Shown: piece by piece, positions 24,075 through 34,719 of the stretch
Numbering within the stretch: the first letter of the stretch is position 1
Layout: each line of letters opens with the position of its first letter
Assembly: GCA_951802425.1 (NCBI GenBank)
Contig: OX637795.1
Coordinates: 4,568,501 to 4,632,500 of the forward strand
Direction: 5' to 3'
From: Clavaria fumosa
Taxonomy: Eukaryota; Basidiomycota; Agaricomycetes; Agaricales; Clavariaceae
Length of the DNA: 64,000 nucleotides
Made by a program: the position numbers and the translations under genes
Notes under the pieces: generated by a model
The model's database searches: none
Told to the model about the DNA's origin: nothing
Seen by the model: only the letters and a program-made list of their open reading frames with translations

Positions 24075-24476
24075 GAACTGCACGAAATTTTTACTGTGTG
24101 TAGATACACATGATCAGACCCGGAGGAAGTCTACTGTGACCCTCCCCAAGAGATACTGAGTGCCAAAGGCCCAGAACTTTGCTTTACAGCTACATACCAG
24201 TGAATCATGTAGTGTACAGGGCATGGAAAGGCCCTATACATAGTTTTTCTGTAGTTTCCTGGTCCAGTGGACAGGGCCCTTGCTCTGTGACCATTGTCAG
24301 AAGGGCACACGGGCAACTCACTAGGAGTTGTGGAGTGACCACCTGGGACACCATTCAGGCCCCACATTAACAAAAGTTTCATAGAATAAGAGTTAGAATA
24401 AGAGTTCTATAGGTACATAAGTACTAGAAGAGCAGCCTGAGAGGACAGGACTGTTAAGAGATCGAAGAAATCCTGA

Positions 24477-25597
24477 GTGCCAAAGGCCCGGAATTTTATT
24501 TTACAGTGCTATAGAATGCTGGACCTAGCTGTTGCCCCCTTTGATGGGCAGAAAAAGAACTTCTGTACGTTCCTCCGATCCCTACACCTCCTGTTTATGG
24601 TGAACCTGACTGTCTATGCTGTGGACCTGGTGAAGGTCCTCTTTGCTCTGAGCAAAATTGCTGGAGAAGGATTCACTGCTGAATGGGCAAATATGAAAGC
24701 AGAAGAGATCCTGGGTAGTGGTGAGGCCGGAACCTGGGCAGAGTTTGTGGAGGAGATGAAGCATGCATTCGATGACCCGAATGACCGTGCAACTGCCCTT
24801 GCCGATATTGCAGGGCTGAAACAGGGTGCCATGACAGCACCGGAGTTCTTCGCGTAATTCGAGATGCTGTTCTGACAGGCAAAGTTGAGTGCAGAGAAGG
24901 ACTCAGGAATCCTAGTCCATTGGTTGGAGTTGAACCTGAGTAGGAGGTTGGTGGAGAGAATCTATGGTGTCTCCCTGATGCCAGAGACATATGGAGAATG
25001 GAAGCTGCTGGCTGAGAGGCTTGATGCCCAGCAAAGGCGACTGGATGGGATACTCGCAGAATGGACACCGCAACCCCTGCACGACCTACCACGACCCTAC
25101 CGCAACCTGCCGTGACCGTACCGCAACCTCTGGATGTGGCCATGGGCCGTGGATGTGCCCCTGCTGATGAGAGATGTTGTTTCCAATGCCACCAGACTGG
25201 CCATGCTGTCCATTTCTGCCCCCTGCCTGATATGCGTCTGCAGGTCCCAAGGGTCCAAACCCATGCAGTACCATGTGCCCCCCAAATGGTGGAGAAATAT
25301 GAAAAGGAGATTGTGCAGCTCTGAGCCTACCTAGAGCCATATGAGAAAGAGAGAAGGGCTCTTGTAGAGGAGAAGAAGTGTGCCAGCCCCCATTCCATCC
25401 CTGTGCCTGCTGCAAGCATACCCCGATATACTATCTTGCAGCAGAGACATACCCGAATTGGGGCTGAGGTGAAGGAGGAAGTGAGACTGGCAGAGCGCCC
25501 ACACATGGTGCAGCCAGAAGTGGGGAAATGTGTGCCACGAGAGCTGGCCATCCAGGTGCACTTGGAGGCTCTCAGCACAGGCAAGGTATCAGACTAG
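24477..25597 (+). pseudogene. Gypsy A gag, copy 1 (zinc knuckle present)
   Basis: Gag forms the retrotransposon particle and packages RNA. The reading LDLAVAPFDGQKKNFCTFLR leads to the gag core (LADIAGLKQGAMTAPEFF), then an in-frame TAA and TGA, then QAKLSAEKDSGILVHWLE and MPETYGEWKLLAERLDAQQR. A Pro/Thr repeat region follows, and in a shifted frame the zinc knuckle CFQCHQTGHAVHFC (CX2CX4HX4C), near 25176-25217. A 40-bp 5'-leader segment (GAGTGCCAAAGGCCC..) is repeated at about 24159 and 24475. The frame is broken repeatedly, so this copy is inactive. Confidence 0.8.
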
Positions 25598-25876
25598 GTC
25601 TCACACAACTTAAGTGTAAGGTCATGACGACAATACTAAGATAAGGGGAAAAGAGTACAAAAGTGGAAACGACATAGTATATATAGTGGGAACCCCGGCA
25701 CTTGCCGACTTTCCCATGCTCGGACCCTCGGATCACGTGATGCGCCCAGGCCCAGGTCATGTGACCTTCTGATTACATAATCTTGGACACAGCCACAGGT
25801 CATGTGACCTTCCAACAACCCTCCCCAGTTTCTCCACAACTGCTCTTTTTGGATGCTTATGTAAGCGATCCTAACA
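25587..25876 (-). mobile_element. Truncated Gypsy A 3' LTR, inverted copy
   Basis: The reverse complement of this segment matches the first ~290 bp of the 23645 LTR, starting TGTTAGGATCGC at 25876. On the minus strand it is preceded by AAGAGGGGGGTGA, a polypurine tract, so it is the 3' LTR of a minus-strand copy. It stops at the junction with gag copy 1. Confidence 0.8.
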
Positions 25877-27560
25877 TCACCCCCCTCTTAAGGCTGGGCA
25901 TCCCGACCAGCTAGCTTGGCATTGTCGGAGTGGGAGAGGAAGAAGTCCAAGTACTTCACCCCACGCCCCTGATGACTGCCAGGCCCAGCAGCACCCTGCG
26001 CCACCCCTCAGGATGGTAAGGCTGCCGCCCAAACCAGTCCCACAAATTCCACTCCTCCACGTGCCCCAATGCACAGGGACCATCCCCGCTCCCACCAGCA
26101 CCAGCACCAGTAACCACACACACACAGCCAGATGACCACGACAGCGAGTCACACGTGACCAGGTGCAGGATTGCCAATGGGGAGTGGTGCACCGCCACCT
26201 GTTGGGGCACAACCCTCATACAGGCCACCAGTATTGTGTGCTCATCCTCCCCCACATCGTGATCCTCCCCCTCCAAAGCCAACACATCCAAAATCTCCTG
26301 CTCCTCCTGCTCCTCCTCACTTTCATCCTCCTCCTCCTGCACTGGCACAGATGCAGGAGACACACCCCCAAACACTGCCCTCAAAAGCACCAAAGAAGAG
26401 GAGGCACCAGCAACACCACCAAGACCAAGACCGACCACATCCGGAGTACACAGCAGAGGGGTTGCAAGAGGTTGCGAAACAGTCATGGCAGGTTGTGGTA
26501 GGGTCACAGTAGGTCGCGCAGGGGTCACAATAGGTCGTGCTGGGGTCATGGTAGGTCACGCCAGGGTCGCGATGGGTTGCACCGGGGTCGCGATGGGTTG
26601 CGGTAGGGTTGCGATAGGTCGTGCCAGGGTCACAGTAGGCCATGCAGGGGTTGCGGTGGGTTGTGGTGTCTGTCCTGCAAGTATCCCATCCAGTCGCCTT
26701 TGCTGGGCATCAAGCCTCTCAGCCAGCACCTTCCATTCTCCGTATGTCTCTGGCATCAGGGAGACACCATAGATCCTCTCCACCAACCTCCTACTCAGGT
26801 TTGACTCCAGCCAATGGACCAGAATTCCTGAGTCTTTCTCTGCACTCAGCTTCGCCTGTCAGAACAGTGTCTCAAACATCACAAAGAACTCTGGTGCCAT
26901 CATGGCACCCTGTTTCAACCCTGCAATATCGGCAAGGGCAGTCGCACAGTCATTCAGGTCATTGAACACTTGCTTCATCTCCTCCATAAACTCCACCCAG
27001 GTTCTGGTTGCACCATTACCCAGGATCTCTTCCACCTTCACATTTGCCCATTCAGCATCAAATCCATCTCCAAGTTTGCTCAGTGCAAAGAGGACCTTTG
27101 CCAGGTCCGTGGCATAGACAGTAGGGTTCGCCATAAATCAGAGGCGAAGTGATCGGAGGAACATATGAAAGTTCCTTTTTTGCCCATCGAAGGGGGCAAC
27201 AGCCAGGTCCAGCATCGTTTTAGGACACTGTAAAACAAGGTTCTGGGCCTTGGGCCCTCAGGATTTCTTTGATCTCTTAGCAGTCCTGTCCTCTTCTATG
27301 TACTTATGTTTCTATAGAACTCTTATTCTATGAAACTTTTGTTAACGTGGGGCCCAAATGGTGTCCCAGGTGGTCACTCCACAACTCCTAATGAGTTGCC
27401 CGTGTGCCCTTCTGACAATGGTCACAGAGCAAGGGCCCTGTCCACTGGACCAGGAAACTACAGAAGACTATGTAGGGCCTTTCCTTGCCTTGTACACTAT
27501 GTGATTCACTGGTACATAGCTGTAAAACAGAGTTCTGGGCCTTTGGCACTCGGTATCGAT
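25877..27560 (-). pseudogene. Gypsy A copy 2: gag joined to pol C-terminus
   Basis: Reading the minus strand from 27560: the same leader repeat as copy 1, then gag (VYATDLAKVLFALSKLGDGF, ADIAGLKQGAMMAPEFF) with the same TGA before QAKLS. The second gag part follows (ERIYGVSLMPETYGEWKVLA), then an array of ~12-bp CGACCCTACC-type units read Thr/Pro/Ala. It then passes directly to an acidic stretch and a C-terminal tail YLDFFLSHSDNAKLAGRDAQ, typical of the end of such pol proteins. Protease, RT, RNase H and integrase are missing, so there is a large internal deletion. The copy is inverted relative to copy 1. Confidence 0.7.
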
Positions 27561-27579
27561 GCACATAATGCAAATCCCA

Positions 27580-30073
27580 CCGGATTTTTATGGCTGGAGG
27601 AAGAAAAACTTGTTCACTACCTTATTAAAGCTTAGGAAGATGCCTTCACTTGGAAGGAGACCGAAAAAGGACAATTCCATGCAAAATACTTCGATCCAAT
27701 TATCATCCCGACAGTCGAACATGTTCCTTGGATTTTCAAAAATATACCAATTCCCCCTGGCATCTACGATGAAGTCCTAAAGGTTATCCAAGAAAAGATA
27801 GTGGCCAGAGTCTATGAAGAATCCAATTCTTCTTATCGGTCCCAGTGGTTTTGCATATTAAAGAAAGACGGGAAGTCCCTCCGACTCGTACACAACCTCC
27901 AGCCATTGAACAAAGTCACTATCAGCGATTCCGTGGTTCCCCCCATAATGGAGGTTTTTGCAGAGTCATTCACTGGATGCAGATGCTATGGATCACTCAA
28001 TTTATTCATTTCCTTTGATCAGCAGTCTCTCGACAAGCGAAGCCAAGACCTTACCACATTTCAAACCCCTCTCAGAGCGAAACAGCTCACTTGCATCCTG
28101 ATGGGATATACCAATGTGACACAAATTATGCATGGGGATGTCATGCATATCCTGCAAGACTAAATTCCGCATGTAACCATCCCATTTGTAGACAATGTAG
28201 CGATTAAGGGCCCGGAAACCCGATACAAGCTTCTGGACGGCACTTACGAGACGATCCCGGAGAATCCGCAAATACAGTGGTTCGTCTGGGAGCATTTGAA
28301 TAACATCAACCAGGTGCTCCATCAAGTCAAAAAAGTTGGAGGAACCTTCAATGGCAAGAAAACAACAATCTGCACCCCCAAAACAATCATTACTGGACAC
28401 ATGTGCACATATGAAGGGCGAGTTCCAGATGCTTCCAATGTTCAACGGATCTGAGACTGGCCTCTGTGCAAAACACTCACAGATGTCCAATCATTTTTAG
28501 GCATCTGCAGACTGCTCCGGATATTCATTAAAAACTATGCCGTACTTGCCCAACCACTTGTCAGCCTAACTCGTAAGGACGTTCGATTCAGGTTCGAGGA
28601 AGAAGAACAAAATTCGATGGACCAACTTAAAGACACAATAGTCAACTCATCCGCCATTCGACCGATTGACTACTGCTCTGGATGGCCCATGATTATGGTG
28701 GTTGACTTGTCCAACATTGCGGTCGGCTTTGTGCTATTTCAAATCAGAGAAGATGGAATCCGGTACCCATCTAGGTTCAGTTTGATTACCTGGAACAAAT
28801 GCGAGGCCCGATACTCTCAGGCAAAAATCAAGTTATATGGACTGTTCCACACCCTCTGGTCATACCGGATTTACCTTATCAGCCTTCTAAAATTCACTGT
28901 CGAAATGGATGCTAGATTCATTAAGGGCATGCTAAACAATCCAGACATTCAACCAAATGCTGCCATGAATTGATGGATTGCCAGTATACTACTTTTTGAT
29001 TTTGACCTTGTTCACATCCCAGCAGATAAGCATACTGGAGCCGATGGATTATCACACCAACATGCTGCTGATGGTGAAGATGACACCGAGTCCGAAGATC
29101 ACAAAGAATGGATCAATCGGAGCTATGTGTTTGCCATTGAATGCATGAATCGAGCACCCGAATCTTCCTACTGATCCGAGGCGCAGCTCCCTGACATCAC
29201 TCATACTGGCTTCCAACTTCACACAGGATTGATGCTACTCAATTCGACAGTACCATCCGATGATTCACCAGCCCCCAATGAATCCTCCACCATCTTTATA
29301 CCCCTGATCAGATGCAGCAAAGAAAAGAGAAGAACAGATCCGCAAATTGAATCTTTCCTTCGAAACCTGATCCGTCCATCCGGCATCGATGCAAACCAGT
29401 TCCGACGATTAGTCCACTCTGCATCTGGGTTCTTCATCCTTGATGACAAGCTGTGGCATCGCCGACCTAACAGATGCCACCAGGTAGTACCTCCAGACCA
29501 CAAGCGGCTTGCAATTATTCAGAGGCACACAATTCACTTGGCCACAAAGGCGTTTACATGATCTGGACACATATTTTAAATCGGTTCTGGTGGCCGGTGT
29601 TGGATCAAGACATAAAGTGGTTTGTCCGAACTTGTCACCAGTGTCAGACCCAACAAATCTGGAAGATGTTTATTCCCCTGATGGTCACCACACCAGCCAG
29701 TCTTTTCCATCAAGTGCACATAGATACCATGTTCCTACCCAGAGCTCACAGTTTCCGACTTCTTGTCCACGCCTGATGCTCATTATCTGCATATCTGGAA
29801 GCGAGACTGCTACAAAATGAGACCGCCCAACTTCTTGGAACCTTTATATTTGAAGATATACTGTGCTGATGGGGAGCAGTAGAAGAGATCATTATGGATA
29901 ATGGTACCCCATTCATCAAGGCCCTCGATTTCCTCAAGAAACGGTACAGAATCTGTCACATCTGTATCTCTGGATATTATTCCCATGCTAACGGCGTCAT
30001 CAAACATGCCCACTGGTCGGTCCATGTAATACTTTCTATCCCTCAAAAGAACTGGACTCAATGGTATATTGAG
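27580..30073 (+). pseudogene. Decayed Ty3/gypsy pol (RT, RNase H, integrase)
   Basis: Order: RT start (VEHVPWIFKNIPIPPGIYDE, SQWFCILKKDGKSLRLVHNL), RT core with the active-site region PFVDNVAIKG (the family YxDD appears as FVDN), and thumb and connection (LTDVQSFLGICRLLRIFI). RNase H follows (MVVDLSNIAVGFVLFQ), then a spacer ending HIPADKHTGADGLS, and the integrase zinc region and core start (CHQCQTQQ, HIDTMFLPRA). Stops occur near 28162, 28452, 28971 and 29173, and frames change in the integrase. The 3' end is cut at 30073 by another element. It may be the pol of the element whose gag lies at 24.5 kb, displaced by the inverted copy 2. Confidence 0.8.
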
Positions 30074-30249
30074 TGTAGTAGTTCTATATAGAGGGATCTA
30101 CCCTCTCTGTACAGTCGCGACACAGTATATATAGGCGAGCGGCCCTCTAGGGGCCGCTGATGTAAGCATAGCCTAAGCGGCTATGCTAGTAGACTATTAT
30201 GGTATGTAGATTATTTAATAAAAGAATAGAAAAGGCCTATAGCCTTACA
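30074..30249 (-). mobile_element. Element D 3' LTR (176 bp)
   Basis: The segment has ends TGTAG..TTACA on the plus strand, i.e. TGTAAGGC...CTACA on the minus. It contains a TATATATA box and a GGCCCCTAGAGGGCC-type palindrome. It abuts a purine-rich tract at 30250-30265 and interrupts the Gypsy pol. A single LTR is seen; the second should lie to the right but is not present. Confidence 0.6.
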
Positions 30250-30265
30250 CCCTCCCCCTCCGGAG
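30250..30265 (-). other. Polypurine tract of element D
   Basis: On the minus strand this reads CTCCGGAGGGGGAGGG directly before the LTR start TGTAAGG, the arrangement used to prime plus-strand DNA synthesis in LTR retrotransposons. Confidence 0.6.
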
Positions 30266-30449
30266 AGGCCCCAACCAGAGGCAATGCGTGGGCAGCACAG
30301 GATGACAAGCAGGATTGTGATAATGTTACAAGGGGCGCATCCCCTTGGGCAGGGTTACCGCCATGTCACCAGGTGCGATCCCCTCCTGGGGCCTTCGCCT
30401 GGTGCTGACAGGTCCTACCCGGTGGTCTGCGTGACAGTTGGACAGCGTG

Positions 30450-31105
30450 TCACGAGCGGCACACCCCGGTGGGGGGTGCCCCAAGTGCCGCTGTCTCGTC
30501 TTGCAGGGTAGGCATATTTTTTAAAGAGCTCGGACACTTAGTCCGAGCCCTGCTTGTAGTCTCATGGTGGCTCGCCCTTGTTGTGCTCCAGTCAGGTGAC
30601 GACACAACAGGCCTCTTCGCAGCCTTAGCGGCTGATGACTTAGCCGCTTTCTCTTGTTTTTGAGAGGGCCCCGCACCCTCTGTCTGGGATATTGTTAAAC
30701 CCCCAATAGGTAGCCCTAGTGGGTTTCTAATGGTGGACGTACTTCCACCTTCTTCCAGGGGCACATCGCCCCTCCGTTCGTCTCCCGTCTTCTCATTTAA
30801 CTGAAGACGGCATGGACATGCCCCACGCCCTATGCACTCTAGCAGTGCATATGTCTGGGGAGGTACAGGAGGCTTCTCCCATTCACCCAGCGCTAGCTGG
30901 ATATCATCGTCCAAGGGGACATTCCCCTTTCGCACATACTCGCATGCCCATGCGAGTACAAACTCGTCCCAGAGCTCCATTTCCCCAACAGAGACTCCGG
31001 CGTCTACAAACACCTCAATTGTCTGCACGACGGTTGGCGTTATCTTTGTGTTCCAGTGCCTGGAATGTCATACAGGGAGGGCTCTCCCTTTGATGGCCTG
31101 CACGT
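30450..31105 (-). pseudogene. Element D gag-like protein, C-terminal part
   Basis: On the minus strand a 192-residue frame (31028-30450) reads VFVDAGVSVGEMELWDEFVL then WACEYVRKGNVPLDDDIQLA, with a Lys/Ser-rich tail (KQEKAAKSSAAKAAKRP). Upstream of it, joining across the Gypsy B insertion with one target copy removed continues the frame of the 39.5-40.8 kb part (..LCAKGGICAGH). A frame change near 31040 is then needed. So this is the 3' half of one protein split by Gypsy B. No protease, RT or integrase motif is present. Confidence 0.5.
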
Positions 31106-32466
31106 TGTTAGGGCCTGTCCCGTCTCGATAGTAATGCTGGAGATTGACTTGTTGGTGACCAGTCCTGGAAACTTGCTAAGACCAATCAACTGTCGAGCAC
31201 AGTCGAAAATGCTTGGTCCCAGAAGGTTGTGGAAATGTCCGGGATGACATGGGAATGGAAACAGACAAGTAGTAAGGCGGGAGACGTCAGAAGCGTAAGG
31301 AAAGAAATTGACAAGATGGGAGAAACACATAATGCTGAGAAGGTCGCGAAGTCGACCAATGAAGCGTAGAAGAGGAAAAAGACGAGGTGAAAGAAATAGA
31401 TTATGTTAGAAGAGTCGCGGGTAGTCACGACAGTGTTGAGAAGTGTGTCGGTGAAGGTGATAACTTTGCCAACTGATGGGAGAACCTGTAGAGTTTGAAG
31501 ATCAGTACCAAGACAAATAAGAGAGAATACTTAGATTGCATGAGTTGTACAAGTGCAGAGGGCGAGTTAGAATAGAGTAGAGTGTGTCTTGGCAATCTTG
31601 TAGTCACCAAGAGAGACAAGACCTATCAATCACGGTGGTTCCAAGCTCAAAGGGTGTACTAGCCTCAAGCTTAAACCATTGTGCATCAATATCAAGTCTA
31701 CAGTTTGAGAAGTACATGCAAGACTTATATATGTGCGTCAATATCAAGTCTACAGTTTGAGAAGTACATGCGAGACTTATATATGTGCATATAGAGAGTA
31801 TAACAAAAAAGGGAAAGTACAGAGGTCACCAGGCAATGAGACTATAGTAGTACAGGGTATGTTTAGTGGTAAGGTGACTAGGCGCGTAATCTACTAAGGT
31901 CGCAAGGGGTTAGGTATGCATAGGTAAGGTTGCGAAGATGACCTGTCACAGGTCACGACCTAGTTAAATAAGTATATACATCGCTATAACTACAGAGGGA
32001 TTCTCGGATCATAAGTAACATAATTATAGATGACTGAGGAGAAGAAGGGATGCATATTTGAAGTGTACATACAGCTGACCATTGGTGGCACGTTTGAGTG
32101 TTAAGGTTGCGAGATCATAAGAGCGATCACGTGGGTGATGCTAGTGACACAGGTGATGCTGGTGATGCAGGTGATGCTAGTGATGCAGGTGACCTATGGG
32201 CGGGTAGTCATGTGGATAACACTGGTAATGGTCGTAATGCTGATAACGTATTGGCGCTGGTAGTGATAGTGCCAGAGGTGCCACGAGTATGGTATAGTGG
32301 TCGCAAGTGTCGTATGAGTGCGGGAGAGGTTGGGGAGGCTTCCGGAAGGGGAGAGTGGGTTTTGGAAGCGTGTAGAGGGGCTTGCGAGGTTGTAGAGGGT
32401 TGTCGGGAGGTTCGGAAGTGTTGGTAAGGTCGGTTTGGGTATGGGAAAAATGAATGGGTCCTGACA
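31106..32466 (-). repeat. Gypsy B 3' LTR
   Basis: On the minus strand it starts TGTCAGGACCCATTC and ends GGCCCTAACA. It is longer than the partner LTR mainly because a 52-bp unit (GTGCRTCAATATCAAG..) is present twice. It contains short GATGCTGGT-type repeats at 32137-32195. Confidence 0.9.
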
Positions 32467-32482
32467 TTACCCCCCCTTCAAG
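32467..32482 (-). other. Gypsy B polypurine tract
   Basis: On the minus strand CTTGAAGGGGGGGTAA lies directly before the 3' LTR start TGTCAGG. This fixes the element's orientation as minus. Confidence 0.8.
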
Positions 32483-32582
32483 CCTCGAGCCCTGCGAGAG
32501 TGGAGGTCACATGATGATTAGTCAGCACGATGTTTGTTGATCAAGTCACGACACCCAAAATTTTTCTCTAAGTCAAACCACC

Positions 32583-34604
32583 ATGGTCTCCACCTTCGTC
32601 AAGCAACACGAACTCGAAACCGATAATGATCAAAACGAGGTCGTGCGCGAAACGTGCTTATATGAGGAGTTTGAAAGGGGTGAGACTAGCCGTGACAAAG
32701 AGGCGCTGGCTGAGATGTTGGCCTGCCAAAAGGCCGAGCAAGAGCGATGTGCGCATCTTCGCAAAGTCGCAGGCCGCCACAAGACACGAGGCAACATCGT
32801 GAGTATGAGCAAGACTGCGAGCAATGTTGCAGACTCAAGCAGGGCGATGGAGAATGTCGTGGGTGAGGCTGACCTGTCGCCCGCAGACTTCCTAAAAGCT
32901 TGGAAGAAAATAGGGTCAGTGAAGGAAAACAAAGAGTGGAACGGGATGGAGCGAGAGGTGTGTAATGATGTTTCTTGCTCTATTCATTTTTTCTAATTGC
33001 TGAACAACAGGATTGTGACAATTGTGTCGCAAAGGGCCGGCAGTGCGAGCGCAGCGCTGCCAGCAAATGTCGTCAATGCGCGGAGGAGCACGGGAAGTGC
33101 TCCTGGGTCCAAGACTTTCGTCGATGGCGTGTCAAGGCTCAGCTTGGGTGGAATGACGTGCGGGTGGACGAAGCGTTGCGGCGCATGGAAGGATCGGTGA
33201 TGGCGACAGCAAGTACGCCAGTGGTTGCAAGTCGAGGGGGGCCGAAATACCCCACGATACCAGTCCCGGAAACTCCGACAAGGGCGGGACGTGGGAAACG
33301 AACGAGGGCGAAGTCGCGGTCGCCTATGCTGGGTCCTTCGACATCGAAGAGGCGAGTCGGGAGTCCATCAGAGGAGGAAACGGAGACGGAGGAAGACGTG
33401 CCGGTGCGTCTATCGAACATTGCAAGGGTTCGTGTGGAGAAGGCGAAGATTCTGGCAACTCTGGGAGAAAAGGGGCGGCTACTTTGGAAGGTGATGGAGT
33501 GTGAGGAGGAAATCAAGATCCTTCAAGGGCGACGATGGAGCATTGGTTGGAAGGGAGGTTGAAGAAGAGGGAGGAGGAAGTCAAAGAGTTGAAGCAAGTT
33601 GCGACGATGGTGCGGACAAAGGCGGTGAGCTTGCCACAAGAGTCTGGGATGAGGGAGGAAATGGAGAGGGAACTCGCGATGTTGAGGCAGCAGGTCATGG
33701 AGCCCTCGAGGAAGACATTGTGGGTGGAGAAGTCCAACAGGGAAGTGGAGTTGGAAGGAGAGCTGGCAGTGGTAAAACACGAGTTGGAGGAGGCATGGAG
33801 AAGTGCAAAAGGTGGGTTTCCTTTGTGTTCAGTGATTTTTTACTGAACTCGCGAGTTTATAGGAAAGGGTAAGGAGGTAGAAGGAATGCAGGAGAAGTTG
33901 TCAAAGGTACCTGCGTCCAAAATTGTGGATGCGGAAGTTGCGGAACTGACGGCGTGGGCTGAGGGAGTGGAGAGAGAATTTGAGGCTCTCCATGGGGAGT
34001 GGGAATGTGAGTAATAGCCTGGTTTTACTGCATTGCAAACTAATTTCTTTCCTTTTTCAGACCAGGAGACTAAGTTGAGAGAAGCATGTTGCGAGTTGAA
34101 GGAGGTGAAGAAGGAGAGGGAGGGTAAGTCTAAGTTTTGCGGGTATGAAATAAGCTAATTCCGTGTCTTTATAGGATTAATCGTGATGGTGGGGAAGATG
34201 GAGGAGGAGCTGTCGATGTCGAGGGGGCAGTTGCGAGGTAAGTACTCATGAGTTTCGTATTCTCAACAATAAGTTGACAGTTTGTTTCTAGAATTATGTG
34301 ACCAATGTGGGAGTATGGTCGGTGAGCTCCGTGAGGCCTCGAGATGGTCTTCTTCGCCTACAAAGACCTCTTGATGAAGTCGCCGAAAGAACTCCTGTTG
34401 TGGGTAGAGCAATGGGCAGAGCAGGAGCAGCATCGCATGAGGAGGGAGTTGTTAGACATTCCAAGGGTGGACAATTGGGGCTTGGAATTGAAGGCTCCCG
34501 AAGTTGGAGAGGAGGAGAAGGAGGAAAAGGAAAAAGTTGTGAGTGTGGAAGGCAGGGAAGGAGCAGAAGGGTTGCAAAAGGGGAAGGAAAAAGCTCGCGA
34601 CTAG
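32583..34604 (+). CDS. Antisense Zn2Cys6-like/coiled-coil gene inside Gypsy B
   Basis: The ATG at 32583 has a good context (CCACCATGG) and opens a 125-codon exon. An intron at 32958-33010 (GTGTGT..ACAG) is followed in frame by DCDNCVAKGRQC, then C, RQ, C, AEEHGK, C. The spacing CX2CX6CX7CX2CX6C equals the fungal binuclear zinc-cluster pattern. A basic/Ser-rich segment (RAGRGKRTRAKSRSP) and an acidic patch follow. After a one-base frame change near 33530 come long coiled-coil heptads (MEHWLEGRLKKREEEVKELK; MREEMERELAMLRQQVME). Further short introns lie at about 33812-33861, 34009-34060, 34124-34174 and 34239-34291. The last exon ends KEKARD-stop at 34602-34604, about 100 bp from the oppositely oriented chromodomain end. 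Introns can persist because the element's genomic RNA is the opposite strand. Function unknown; DNA binding plus oligomerisation is inference. Confidence 0.65.
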
Positions 34605-34719
34605 TAGATAAAATTTTTCTTGTTGTATTTTTATTGCGTATATAAATTGCTGTGAAGTCCGAAGTGAGAAAGTGAGGAAAAATGAAAAAGAGGCGAGGAG
34701 AATTATTGAGTTGCATGAG

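Noticed and set aside
32630..33780. Minus-strand frames opposite the antisense gene, considered as a Gypsy B pol extension
   Set aside because: Pol ends at the chromodomain near 34720. These frames have no motif, while the plus strand shows splice sites, a Cys cluster and coiled coils.
34294..34645. A 115-codon plus-strand frame and an opposing 151-codon minus-strand frame
   Set aside because: They overlap the last exon of the antisense gene in other frames and lack family features.
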